DNA of 64,000 nt from Paludibacteraceae bacterium (GCA_024405875.1 JAKSOA010000006.1:31071-95070), one strand, 5' to 3'. Positions 54,558 to 63,795 are shown, counted from the stretch's first letter. A program made the numbers and translations. Notes: generated by a model from the sequence alone, not told the origin.

Positions 54558-54929
54558 TCAATCTTCTTTACTTTCTATTTCCATATTTATCAATTCCAAT
54601 TCATCATTGTCATCAATATCAAATGTACCCCCATACATACCAGAGTAAATATTGATTGTGTATACCTTTTGGCAATCACAATCATCATCACATTCACAAC
54701 AAAATTCATATTCTTCATATACTTCACTTTCCTCTTGATTATCTGCATTAAAATTAGGGAATGGCACATCAAATACGTCTGTTGTAAATTCACAGCCACA
54801 TTTTTTGCACTTTAATGTCAGTGCAATCGTGGTTTTAGTCACTACTGGGTTAAAAGTTCCTTCTATCATAATATTATACTTTATAGTTTTATATATATCA
54901 TTTTGTGAATAGCTTATTGTCTCCACCAC
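54558..54929 (-). CDS. Small cysteine-rich protein (zinc-ribbon-like) in the RADAR operon
   Basis: The 123-residue protein has CxxCGC (CKKCGCEFTTD) and a later CCECDDDCDC cluster, which could form a zinc site. The start is uncertain: a GTG at 54929 is used, while an internal ATG (54869) is possible. The frame remains open upstream of 54929 and reads AENAFIQKFDSVV, almost identical to a segment near the end of RdrB. No family is recognised. Confidence 0.5.
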   Translation of the reverse strand: MVETISYSQNDIYKTIKYNIMIEGTFNPVVTKTTIALTLKCKKCGCEFTTDVFDVPFPNFNADNQEESEVYEEYEFCCECDDDCDCQKVYTINIYSGMYGGTFDIDDNDELELINMEIESKED

Positions 54930-54964
54930 AGAATCAAACTTCTGTATAAATGCGTTCTCTGCTT

Positions 54965-57148
54965 CTATCTGTAATTGTCTATGCTGGAGATAACAACTTC
55001 TATATCACCTGCATTTGGTATATTGTTTGCTTGCATCATTGCTTTTATCTGCTTTATATTGATTTCTTTTTCCGGACATTTAGGACCAAGAATAATCTTA
55101 GTTAGTTGTAAAGGGAATTTACTAAAATCAAGGTCAACTGCTGAATTAACTATATTATTTTTATTTGTCTCGTACCACGCTTTTTTGGGCGTAATTTCAG
55201 TATTATAGAAATAAATAAGTCTATCTTCACGTTCAATATTATACTCATACGCCTTGAATATGTGTTTCCATTCACTAAGATGATTAAATACAACGCCATT
55301 CCATATCAAATTCTTGATAATGTCAAGTATAACATTAGAGCCAAATTTATCTGCATACTGTACTTTATATAATTTAAATTCCTTACCAAATTTTTCTTTT
55401 GGTTCAAAAACCAAGCATACCCCTGTAGCATCTTCCGCATACAGCCTCCACATAGTCAAATCATCTTCAATAGAACACATTGATGAAATAAATACATCAT
55501 TCTGATTTGTCTCTTTTAAGTCATCTTGCAACCCACAATACTCATCAAAGTAATTTATTTCAGAAATATCGTTCATTCCTGCCAACCCACACATTCTATA
55601 GTTTGAATTTTCTAATATTAAAAACAGTGTGTGTAGTGGAATATACCTATATGTTCTGATGCCTTTAGGAATTTTACAATTTTCAAATAATGTATCCCAG
55701 AATTGTAATTCCAATTCATCGTTTTTAAAGCACCAATTTTTAGAATCTTCATTATATTGACAATAATCTTCAATTTTTATATCCAAATAGGAAAACAAGA
55801 CCTTGATTTTTTCAAGTTTTCTATCTTTAGATATTGTAAGTATATCTGTTTGGTTGTTCAGAATATGTTCTATTTCACCTTTGCTAACAGATTCATGTTT
55901 AGCAATATTTTTATCTATCACAGAGCAAAATCCTTCGCCCAACAACACTCCATACCTAATGTTATTCTCTGTTATATATTGTTTGATCCTTGTTTTAACA
56001 TATTCAACATTTTGTAATTCAAATAGAATTGGATATACTAATGCTACGGGAGCTTTGTTTTTTTTATTTATAAATACCTCTTGGTTGTTAATTTTAGCTC
56101 GTTCATAGCATTTAGGGTAATCCGCATAAGGTTTATATAGTTTGTCTAACTGACATTTATATAAAGATTCTCTCCCATTATATGTTAGTGCATTTAAATA
56201 AACTTCTTCAAAGTCTGTTTTGCTATCTACTTTTAATCCTGTACCTGCAAGTCTCTTAACTAATTCCGGACAATATGATTCATTTGTTATAAGCCATAAC
56301 ATTGAATTGTTTTGCTTAATATCTGTCTTGCCCTTAAATTGCTTTACTTGACCAAGTACCCACTCTTTAATATTTAAATTATCTTGCTGAACTTTAACAC
56401 ATACGGTTGTATCCACTTTATCAAATGTCGCCACCGCATCAAACCCATCCTTGCTTTCTACAGGATTTTTACCTATTATTTTTAAATAATCTTTTACCTG
56501 TTCTACAAGTGATGGTTTTTCATTTAATTTTTGTAAGCATTGTTTTGCTAATGTTGTGTGCTGACCATTTATTATAATTTCTTGCTTACCTATAAGATGC
56601 TTTTCTATATGGGATTTAGAATCATCTGTCAATTCAAATAGAACAGAAGAATCTAACATTTCTCTTTGAAGTATAGTAAACAATTCATCTCCTTGCTTAA
56701 TCTCTGCATATAATTTAATTTTTCTAAAGAAGCCCAAATCAACTGTTTTACCATTAGCCTCTAAGCAGTTATTTGCATTTATCTCTACAGAACAGCCATT
56801 AACATCAACTAAGACTTTCTCATCATCAAATTCTTTAATTAACTTTTTATATAGTTCCTTAGTAGTAATTACACTACCACACACCTTGTATATATTAAAC
56901 TGATTTATGAATGGTACTACTACTATGTCATCTTCCTTAATATCGTCAATAAATTTTATTAAGTACCTTCTATCATTACCATACGCACCATATAATAGTT
57001 CCAAACATTCAGCATTTGGCTTTACAAGTTTATCATTGCTTCCAGCATCACTAAAACCTAAAGACACATACCCCTTATCAAGCAGCGGATAAGCCACCTG
57101 CCACTCGTAGTTTTCTCTTAAAAGCCAATATCTTTGTCCTTGTGACAT
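54965..57148 (-). CDS. Composite protein: EVE/Mrr-like N-terminal region and C-terminal DUF2971
   Basis: From the ATG at 57148 this encodes 727 residues. The first 120 residues (RYWLLRENYEWQVAYPLLDKGYVSLGF) resemble EVE/PUA-like domains that bind modified bases. About residues 240-290 (KDGFDAVATFDKVDTTVCVKVQ) look like an Mrr-type restriction-endonuclease core, with one catalytic glutamate less clear. The last 250 residues match DUF2971 (TYRYIPLHTLFLILENSNYRM, then FISSMCSIEDDLTMWRLYA and EDATGVCLVFEPKEKFG). DUF2971 is recurrent near defence genes and its biochemistry is not known to me. The ATG at 57148 is chosen because upstream in-frame codons overlap RdrB. Confidence 0.65.
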   Translation of the reverse strand: MSQGQRYWLLRENYEWQVAYPLLDKGYVSLGFSDAGSNDKLVKPNAECLELLYGAYGNDRRYLIKFIDDIKEDDIVVVPFINQFNIYKVCGSVITTKELYKKLIKEFDDEKVLVDVNGCSVEINANNCLEANGKTVDLGFFRKIKLYAEIKQGDELFTILQREMLDSSVLFELTDDSKSHIEKHLIGKQEIIINGQHTTLAKQCLQKLNEKPSLVEQVKDYLKIIGKNPVESKDGFDAVATFDKVDTTVCVKVQQDNLNIKEWVLGQVKQFKGKTDIKQNNSMLWLITNESYCPELVKRLAGTGLKVDSKTDFEEVYLNALTYNGRESLYKCQLDKLYKPYADYPKCYERAKINNQEVFINKKNKAPVALVYPILFELQNVEYVKTRIKQYITENNIRYGVLLGEGFCSVIDKNIAKHESVSKGEIEHILNNQTDILTISKDRKLEKIKVLFSYLDIKIEDYCQYNEDSKNWCFKNDELELQFWDTLFENCKIPKGIRTYRYIPLHTLFLILENSNYRMCGLAGMNDISEINYFDEYCGLQDDLKETNQNDVFISSMCSIEDDLTMWRLYAEDATGVCLVFEPKEKFGKEFKLYKVQYADKFGSNVILDIIKNLIWNGVVFNHLSEWKHIFKAYEYNIEREDRLIYFYNTEITPKKAWYETNKNNIVNSAVDLDFSKFPLQLTKIILGPKCPEKEINIKQIKAMMQANNIPNAGDIEVVISSIDNYR

Positions 57149-57164
57149 ATCTTGTCTTATGATT

Positions 57165-59726
57165 TTACATCCACCATTCTTGTTCATTTTGATGAGGAAT
57201 GTTTTGATTTTGTTCAATATTTTGATTAAAACTTTCAAACTTCTGTATAAATGCGTTCTCTCTAATTTTCTCCAACCAAGTGTAAACACTGTTCTGTTGG
57301 TATTTTGGTCTACCTTCCGGGTCTCTCTCTTTTTCAAGTGCAATTGCCATTAGTGTAAACTCTTTTTCTAGTGACGTTGCAAATATGCCGGCATCATCTG
57401 TATTAATTGATACTGATATTTGTGCCACACTCTCTATATTTCCATTGGCAAGTTGCAGCCCGTCATTGTTAAATCTAACTATAGGGTGGTCAACGTACCT
57501 CTGTATATTTCCTATTCTAAGGTTTGATGTAGGATTACACTCTATTGCTATATGCTTATATGCTATCTCCTCCTGCATCTGTCTCTGAATTTTACTAATA
57601 ACTCTAACAAACGACGCTCTATGTATTGCCTTTATTTTCCACTCCTGAGATTTGGCACCTTTATGTTTAGCATCAAAATCATAGTGATAATGGTAATACA
57701 ACTCTCTTGCATACTGGTCTTCACGTGCCACGTTTACAATATCTACATCATTCAGTTTATATGGTTCAAGAACATTATGCCTTGTTGGTATGTGCTGTCT
57801 GTTAAGGTATAACTCCGGCTCATCTCCACGTAACAGCCACGCTTTGTAAAATACGCTCTCATCATAGTGAGAATTATATAATTCTGAGCGTAAATTATTG
57901 AACTCATCTTTAATCTCACTATAGACTATCTCTTGCTGCAAGCCGTATTTCTCCATTTTATTCAACAACCAAACCATATTGTCAAACAATACCTGCTTTG
58001 GCATTACAACGGTAAAGTGTTTTTCTTCATAATAGTGGAACACATCTATACCAAGTGCTGTGCCATGTCCTATTCTATCGCAATTCCTGAGGTTGAGGAA
58101 TATTAATGCCTCATCCATCGCTCTGAGCCCGTCAACCACATCATAAAAGTCTTCTCCTACATGGTAGGTATATCCAAGTTTAACAGGGCTTACATTTTTA
58201 AGGTATTCTATGTCGTTCTGTAAGTGAATGTGCATTAGTTTACGGAAAACGGTTGCAAACACCTCTGGACGGCAGTCAAATTCGCTGCTTGCCGCATCTA
58301 TTCCTATTATTTGTTTGTTACCATGCTCTACAAGAAACTTAATGCTGTTGGCTTCTAGTGCTGTCTTGATTCTTACTGTATTATTACGGCGTACCAAGCC
58401 TTCTTCTGCTGTACCTCTGAATTTCTCTACAGGTTCCTTTCTCTTTAGGAAATGTAGAATATAACCGTATTCAACATTCCTTATGTCTCTTGTAAATGGT
58501 TTCAATTCTTCAAGACTGGCATGTAGTTTTGCTGCTGTCTCTTTTGGTGATACCCTGTATTCAATATGCTTGATATTTGAATGCTGGAGTGCCAGATTAT
58601 GTGCCGCATAAGAGAGTGCTTTTGTATATATTTCACTATCAAGAAACAACCATTTGTTGCGTTCATAACGCTGAAAGTTCTCAAATCCCATTATGTCATT
58701 CACCTGTATCATTGCACATCTGAACTGTGATTTTATGATAAGGTATATGTAGAACATTGTGTCAAACACCGGATTTGATTCTCCTGTATATATTTTATAG
58801 AAACACTGGTACAGGAATTTGCGTTCACCTGTAAGACTCCTGCGACTTTCAAGCTCTTGATTGTTTATTGGCCTGATGTTTGGTATTGCATAATCAATAC
58901 AGTTGCGTTTGTTACACCTTAGTCTGTTTATATAAGACTGAACCTCTGAGCGTATCAGACGTACAAACTCTAATTTGTCATCCTGATGGAGCCACCTATC
59001 TACCAGAGTCTCTATAGTGTAGTCATAAATGCACTCATTAACGCACTTGTATAGCACTGAACGGATAAACGCTGCAAGTAGCAACTTGCGGTAGCCGTCT
59101 TCCATATTGTACAGCTTCTTGCATTGGTCAGATGTATATTTCTCTGGTGAGTTCATCAACGCAAGCCAATTTAGTGTGAACACTAAAGAAGAGCCGTACA
59201 AATGGTTATGCAGTTCTGCCATTCCCTTGGTCATCAGGTAATGTAAATCATCGCTGTCTGACACCAAGTTAGGTACCCATGCAAAGTCTGCCCGTTCTAT
59301 TCTCTCATTAAAATCTGACGAGGCAAGGAAACTTGTTACAAGCATATCTTCTCCAATGAGTTCTGTGACTTTATGCCACCTAAGATACTCTTCATACTTG
59401 CAGTACGGAACTCCGCCTTTTGCTATCAGCAACTCATGTGTCAGGTGTGTCAATACATTAAACACATTACGCCTACCGTTCACGGGCTCAATTATTCTGT
59501 TATCAGACCACGTGTCGTTTGTTATGTCAAAGAGCGAGTCCAGCTGGTTTCCCGAATAATAATGGGTGTGTTTGCTGAAAAACAAGTTCTTAAAATCCTC
59601 TCTGTCTATTATTTCCTCCTCACATCTATCTTCCTCAACCTCTCTTAACTCCACCAAAGACCTGAACAAGTCATTTATGTTGTCTCTGGTGTACAACAAC
59701 TCTATTACACTGCGGAGGTTGTCCAT
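57165..59726 (-). CDS. rdrB: RdrB-like adenosine deaminase (RADAR)
   Basis: The 853-residue protein has the adenosine-deaminase metal and catalytic residues: the HxH pair in AELHNHLYGSS (His173 and His175), the histidine in HVGEDF (about residue 520), the catalytic RIGHGTALG (about 552) and the zinc Asp region SINTDDAGIFATS (about 773). The length and N-terminal extension match RdrB, the subunit that deaminates adenosine in RADAR. It follows rdrA by 6 bp on the same strand. A short peptide near its C-terminus (ENAFIQKFES) is echoed in the region before the 123-residue gene. Confidence 0.9.
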   Translation of the reverse strand: MDNLRSVIELLYTRDNINDLFRSLVELREVEEDRCEEEIIDREDFKNLFFSKHTHYYSGNQLDSLFDITNDTWSDNRIIEPVNGRRNVFNVLTHLTHELLIAKGGVPYCKYEEYLRWHKVTELIGEDMLVTSFLASSDFNERIERADFAWVPNLVSDSDDLHYLMTKGMAELHNHLYGSSLVFTLNWLALMNSPEKYTSDQCKKLYNMEDGYRKLLLAAFIRSVLYKCVNECIYDYTIETLVDRWLHQDDKLEFVRLIRSEVQSYINRLRCNKRNCIDYAIPNIRPINNQELESRRSLTGERKFLYQCFYKIYTGESNPVFDTMFYIYLIIKSQFRCAMIQVNDIMGFENFQRYERNKWLFLDSEIYTKALSYAAHNLALQHSNIKHIEYRVSPKETAAKLHASLEELKPFTRDIRNVEYGYILHFLKRKEPVEKFRGTAEEGLVRRNNTVRIKTALEANSIKFLVEHGNKQIIGIDAASSEFDCRPEVFATVFRKLMHIHLQNDIEYLKNVSPVKLGYTYHVGEDFYDVVDGLRAMDEALIFLNLRNCDRIGHGTALGIDVFHYYEEKHFTVVMPKQVLFDNMVWLLNKMEKYGLQQEIVYSEIKDEFNNLRSELYNSHYDESVFYKAWLLRGDEPELYLNRQHIPTRHNVLEPYKLNDVDIVNVAREDQYARELYYHYHYDFDAKHKGAKSQEWKIKAIHRASFVRVISKIQRQMQEEIAYKHIAIECNPTSNLRIGNIQRYVDHPIVRFNNDGLQLANGNIESVAQISVSINTDDAGIFATSLEKEFTLMAIALEKERDPEGRPKYQQNSVYTWLEKIRENAFIQKFESFNQNIEQNQNIPHQNEQEWWM

Positions 59727-59732
59727 GGATTT

Positions 59733-62615
59733 TTACAAATTATATTTCTGCTTAAATTCTTCCAATATGATTCTTGCCTGTTGTCTATCAATTCTTTGAT
59801 GTCTAAGATCTCCTTTAAAAATACTCATAGAGTTCCATGCCTGTTTTACTTCCGGACGTTTTGCAAAAATTGTCTTACAACATTCACGAACTCTTCTTTT
59901 GAATGTGTAAAGGGCAAATTCATAAGCCTTAGGCATTATCTCCATTATCTTTTTAGGTATAAATTCTGCAAAATCAATTTTCACTTCAACCTTACGTGCT
60001 TTTTTCGCTTTTTTGCCATCTTTATAAACAATACCCTCTGAAAATACTGAATCAAATAACTTATCATCAATATTAGATAGAACTTTACTTACCTCTTTTG
60101 CATATTTGAAAGTAATCAAATTAGGTAAAAACGCACTCTTTGTTGTCGCCTCCAAAATATTTTTATCATAAAAATCAGGATCATACAACGCAAATGTATC
60201 CAAATTCATTTCGTCAATATCAAAATCCTCTTCTTTAACAGACTGACCTACTTCATCAATCTTGTAGTAAGGATTTTCGTGTTTATCGTAAATTTTAATG
60301 TTATAGATAGCCACCAAATTGAAAAAACGCTTAAGATTATTAACATTAGATGAGGATGGAGATCTTTTGAATTTGTTGAATTGTATTCTATAAACAAAAT
60401 CATTCAAAATTTCATAATTACGGATAGCGGTACATGATAACAATGCGTGTCCTTTAGTATATTCATCACGTTGCATCATACAAGATTCCAAGATATTAAC
60501 AAGCAATGATTCTCCCCTATGAATTGCTGTGTCAAATAATTGAGGGTGAATTCTATTATAAGCACGCTCTATATTAACAATGTTGAAAAAGAATGAACCT
60601 AAATCAAATAGTGCCTTTTTATGTGTTTTTCTATATGAAAAATCATAATACAATTCACTATTCATTCTATATAGATCATTTACCTTCTTCCCTTGTGCAT
60701 CTAATAATCTTGAAATGCCTAATGCAAAGAATTCAACAAGTTGTAATTTTTTTTGATTACGTCCTGGCTCAGATATAGCTTCTTGGGCATATTGTTTTAA
60801 TTTGTCCAGCGATATTTCCCGCCTATCTCTTGGAAGTTTTGTAGACTGTTCAATCGGTAACAATGAAATATACTCTGTGTTAAGAAAACTACCACCTACT
60901 AAAATTTCATAATTGCTAAAATTGTCAACCGCCTCTCTATTCCTTATAAGTTCATTTATTTCTAATTCGTATTTTAATTGTTGCTCTTTTTCTGATTTTT
61001 CATTAGCATCAGCCTTTGGGGTCATCTCATTGTAGTAATTGTATAACTTAATTGAATAATAGGTTTCAATAAAAAACACTAACATTTTATCAGAACTACT
61101 ACTTACCCTTTGCTTTATAAAATTCAACACAACAAATACATCTGCAATAGAAATATTATACGATACATTTTTTTGTTCCAAAATTTCTGAAAATAGGTCT
61201 ATCTCCTTTTCATCATTAACAACTTGTTCATCGCCTACTACCTGATTCATAACTTCAAACATATGTTTTGTCTTGCTTAAAATAGAGTCATTATACTTGT
61301 CTTTTAGTAGCCTCAAAACAATTTTATTGATATTAGCAGCGTCTTTAACATCCAAAAGATTCTCTACAATTCTGTAATCAATAGCGTTAATATTATTCTG
61401 AACCCATGTTGTATTTAAATAATTCAGGAATTGTAACTGATTCTCTTTTTGATGATTATACACTGTCATTCCCTCTTTGTAAAAATCATCCATAGTGTAC
61501 AACATTGCAAACAGATGTCGCCGCTCACGCAGTTTTCTTGGCACAATAGGACTTATTGTGCCTTTGGAATGATAAAATAAAAATCTACACTTTTTAAATA
61601 TTAATTCAGTTATGACATATTTAATAGATGTCCATGTTTCTTCAGGTTTACTATCATCTCTTACTTCATAATATTCCAGCGGACTTTTTGCATAGAATTC
61701 AAATGTAGGCATGCTGATTCTGTGTCCAATAGGTATTAATTTTAGCAGATACCTTGCTGCCATTTCAATTATAGCAGAATTTGTCAATAATTGCCTATCT
61801 AGCAATTCTTTGTAATTTTTTGCATTTTCAAGTTGTATTGTATATGATAACTGCTCAATTTTAACAGCCATAAGTATAATTATGTTTTCATGCATAAAAT
61901 ACTTGCGAATCTGGTCAACCATGGTATAGGCATACTTGGTTTGCAGGTCAACATCATCCACCTTAATTACAAGTACATCCTTTTTGAAAAATTCCAAATA
62001 GGCATCCGTCAATTCTTTTATAAGTGATTTTAATTTTACTACTGAAGAAAGGTCAGACATCTGGGATATGTCATCATCTTGTTCGTACAAACACTTAGTG
62101 TTACCTATATATTTTATACACCTTCTTACCTCTTGGAATTTTACAAGTACACTGTGTTTCTTGCGTTCATAATCATCATCTTTATTACCACAAGGTTTTG
62201 AACAATTATTTGTAACATACCTTTTGAATTCCTCAAATAAGGTACCTATTACCACATCCATTATATTTGTATCATCGTTGAATGTGGTAGGGTCTATGAA
62301 ATCAAGAACTAAGAAATTCTTTTTTGCTATTATATTTTGGTTGCTTTCTTCAATATTCTCATCTCTCTTGGTGTTTTCATCAATATCCATTAAGATTTGA
62401 GCCACTGATTCCATACAAGAAGTCTTTCCTGTTCCTCGGTCTCCAAGAAATGCAAATATATTATTATCCTTTCCCGAATTTGCATTCAAGAACATACCTA
62501 TCTCATTCAAAGCCTTGTAATACTGACCTTTGAATAATGAATGCTCTATCTCCGAATAATGCTCCTTGATTATTCGGGTCTCTTCGCCTTTGTAGAATCT
62601 TATTGGTTCGCTCAT
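59733..62615 (-). CDS. rdrA: RdrA-like KAP-type P-loop ATPase (RADAR)
   Basis: From the ATG at 62615 the protein has 960 residues. Walker A is FLGDRGTGKTSCMES (residues 57-70) and Walker B is VLVIKVDDVDLQT (about 215). The N-terminus (EPIRFYKGEETRIIKEHYSEI) and large helical C-terminal region match RdrA, which assembles with RdrB into a large complex in phage defence. A longer frame to 62864 runs through the predicted structured RNA and is rejected. It is probably the first gene of a six-gene operon ending with the HD protein. Confidence 0.88.
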   Translation of the reverse strand: MSEPIRFYKGEETRIIKEHYSEIEHSLFKGQYYKALNEIGMFLNANSGKDNNIFAFLGDRGTGKTSCMESVAQILMDIDENTKRDENIEESNQNIIAKKNFLVLDFIDPTTFNDDTNIMDVVIGTLFEEFKRYVTNNCSKPCGNKDDDYERKKHSVLVKFQEVRRCIKYIGNTKCLYEQDDDISQMSDLSSVVKLKSLIKELTDAYLEFFKKDVLVIKVDDVDLQTKYAYTMVDQIRKYFMHENIIILMAVKIEQLSYTIQLENAKNYKELLDRQLLTNSAIIEMAARYLLKLIPIGHRISMPTFEFYAKSPLEYYEVRDDSKPEETWTSIKYVITELIFKKCRFLFYHSKGTISPIVPRKLRERRHLFAMLYTMDDFYKEGMTVYNHQKENQLQFLNYLNTTWVQNNINAIDYRIVENLLDVKDAANINKIVLRLLKDKYNDSILSKTKHMFEVMNQVVGDEQVVNDEKEIDLFSEILEQKNVSYNISIADVFVVLNFIKQRVSSSSDKMLVFFIETYYSIKLYNYYNEMTPKADANEKSEKEQQLKYELEINELIRNREAVDNFSNYEILVGGSFLNTEYISLLPIEQSTKLPRDRREISLDKLKQYAQEAISEPGRNQKKLQLVEFFALGISRLLDAQGKKVNDLYRMNSELYYDFSYRKTHKKALFDLGSFFFNIVNIERAYNRIHPQLFDTAIHRGESLLVNILESCMMQRDEYTKGHALLSCTAIRNYEILNDFVYRIQFNKFKRSPSSSNVNNLKRFFNLVAIYNIKIYDKHENPYYKIDEVGQSVKEEDFDIDEMNLDTFALYDPDFYDKNILEATTKSAFLPNLITFKYAKEVSKVLSNIDDKLFDSVFSEGIVYKDGKKAKKARKVEVKIDFAEFIPKKIMEIMPKAYEFALYTFKRRVRECCKTIFAKRPEVKQAWNSMSIFKGDLRHQRIDRQQARIILEEFKQKYNL

Positions 62616-62653
62616 ATATTTGAGTTTAGGTTTTTTGTTACACATACGGACAT

Positions 62654-62960
62654 AAAAAAAGCGGGACTGCATTGTTGCCGTTCCGCTAACTGAGGCTCTG
62701 GTATTTGCCTTTTCGTCTGAACAAGCAACACCGAGTCCACGCTGAATATGTATTACACGTACCTTTTGAAAAGAGTACGATGCTAAAATACACACTCCGG
62801 GATTCCTAATGCTGCATTGCCTTGGACGATATGAATTTACCAGATTCCAGTTAGCCAAGAACAAAGCGCGTTAAGACGCCTTTAATATGTCTTTGCGGGT
62901 CTCAGACCCACACCCTCTAGCCCACAACCCGCTCCACAAGGGAGCAATCAGCGTGGACTA
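62654..62960 (-). ncRNA. Candidate structured non-coding RNA upstream of rdrA
   Basis: A promoter at 62966-62997 directs minus-strand transcription to begin near 62960. The first bases, AGTCCACGCTGA, are perfectly complementary to TCAGCGTGGACT 203 nt further along (12-bp closing stem). Inside are hairpins such as GGGTC-TGA-GACCC, GCTCC-CTTGT-GGAGC and CGTAC...GTACG nested in TGTATT/AATACA. After the closing stem a 3' tail contains a TGTTGC/GCAACA pairing and ends at a stem followed by seven T (62654-62660). No match to tmRNA, RNase P or SRP RNA consensus was recognised. Family unknown. Confidence 0.6.
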
Positions 62961-62965
62961 CCTTG

Positions 62966-62997
62966 CAAAAGTATGAATTAAAATTTATTCTACAAAA
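62966..62997 (-). promoter_or_regulatory. Bacteroidota-type promoter for the structured RNA
   Basis: On the minus strand TACTTTTG (complement at 62966-62973) and TTTTG (complement CAAAA at 62993-62997) are separated by exactly 19 bp, an ideal match to the phylum's consensus. Confidence 0.75.
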
Positions 62998-63017
62998 TAT
63001 TTTTTTTGAAACCACAT

Positions 63018-63059
63018 AAAAATCACCACCATCGCCTCAATGTCAGGGGTGTGGTGGTG
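63018..63059 (-). terminator. Intrinsic terminator after the MNT gene (copy 1 of a direct repeat)
   Basis: CACCACCA and TGGTGGTG form a strong stem with an inner CCTG/CAGG-type region, followed on the minus strand by ATTTTTATG. The 42-bp sequence recurs at 63832-63873 with one mismatch. It lies about 20 bp beyond the MNT stop. Confidence 0.8.
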
Positions 63060-63081
63060 TGAGTTTCTTGTTGTGAAAGAT

Positions 63082-63378
63082 TTACAATTTTATGCCTGTG
63101 CGCATAACCTCATCATACAAAGGGCACCAGTGGTTCTCATCTAAGAGCACAGGCTCTATTAGTGTGCTTACGGATGTTGTAGCTCTCCATAATTTAGGCA
63201 ACATAGCATATCTATTCCCCTTAAAGTCAGGAACTACAATGGCAATATCAATGTCACTGTCTTTTGTAGCAGTTCCTTTGCTATAAGAGCCAAATAAATA
63301 CATATCCGCAGTATCAAACATAGCTAATACCGTAGATTTATATTTCTTAGCCAATATTAATGCTTGCGTTTTATCCAT
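63082..63378 (-). CDS. MNT-type nucleotidyltransferase antitoxin of a HEPN/MNT pair
   Basis: The 98-residue protein has the minimal nucleotidyltransferase motif YLFGSYSKGTATKDSDIDIAIVV: the GS followed by a DxD pair. Such proteins (MntA-like) usually adenylylate a HEPN toxin partner. The upstream 129-residue gene is such a HEPN protein and overlaps it by 22 bases. Confidence 0.85.
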   Translation of the reverse strand: MDKTQALILAKKYKSTVLAMFDTADMYLFGSYSKGTATKDSDIDIAIVVPDFKGNRYAMLPKLWRATTSVSTLIEPVLLDENHWCPLYDEVMRTGIKL

Positions 63379-63746
63379 TTAATTAATGCATCAGTTTTAT
63401 CTATTATTTGTTGGCAACGCTCCATTGACATCTCTTTAGACAATGAGTCCTTATATTCAGGATACCTTGCCTCAATATTTAACGGCATCATTTCAGTAAT
63501 AAAAGACAATTGACCATCATCCAATAAATTCATTATTCCACACCCTTCAGCAAGTCGTAGCAAGTTATGAGTATACGGAGGATCAGTCTCCAAACGACCA
63601 CACCAATAGCCCTTTAAGGTTTTCTCAATAGCCTGATGACACATAAAACCCACATACAGCCACCGTTTGGTTGTATACATAGCCTGTGCTGTCTCAAAGT
63701 CATATTCAGCTATATCATACCAATATTTTTGCCGTTCGACATTCAT
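63357..63746 (-). CDS. HEPN-domain toxin of a HEPN/MNT pair
   Basis: The 129-residue protein has the small HEPN four-helix layout: NVERQKYWYDIAEYDFETAQAMYTTKRWLYVGFMCHQAIEKTLKGYW and a later EARYPEYKDSLSKEMSM. It is likely an RNase or nucleotide-dependent toxin neutralised by the downstream MNT protein. The classic RxxxxH motif is not clearly visible, so the catalytic state is uncertain. A promoter upstream (63765-63795) matches the phylum consensus. Confidence 0.85.
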   Translation of the reverse strand: MNVERQKYWYDIAEYDFETAQAMYTTKRWLYVGFMCHQAIEKTLKGYWCGRLETDPPYTHNLLRLAEGCGIMNLLDDGQLSFITEMMPLNIEARYPEYKDSLSKEMSMERCQQIIDKTDALIKWIKRKH

Positions 63747-63764
63747 TCATACCTATTAATATCA

Positions 63765-63795
63765 CAAATGTACACACAATATTTCAAATTACCAA
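63765..63795 (-). promoter_or_regulatory. Bacteroidota-type promoter for the HEPN/MNT pair
   Basis: Minus-strand TACATTTG (complement at 63765-63772) and TTG (complement CAA at 63793-63795) are separated by 20 bp. Transcription is predicted near 63758, about 12 nt upstream of the ATG. Confidence 0.7.

Noticed and set aside
57149-57343. Longer start for the DUF2971 composite protein
   Set aside because: The extra residues (before 57148) overlap the end of rdrB and have no domain-like sequence; the ATG at 57148 is 14 bp after the rdrB stop.
62616-62864. N-terminal extension of rdrA from 62864
   Set aside because: The first 83 residues of that frame overlap the promoter-driven structured RNA and its terminator; the ATG at 62615 gives the typical RdrA start.
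62654-62960. The structured RNA as tmRNA or RNase P RNA
   Set aside because: The consensus segments (tmRNA tRNA-like ends, RNase P GAGGAAAGUC and ACAGAA blocks) are absent by eye.
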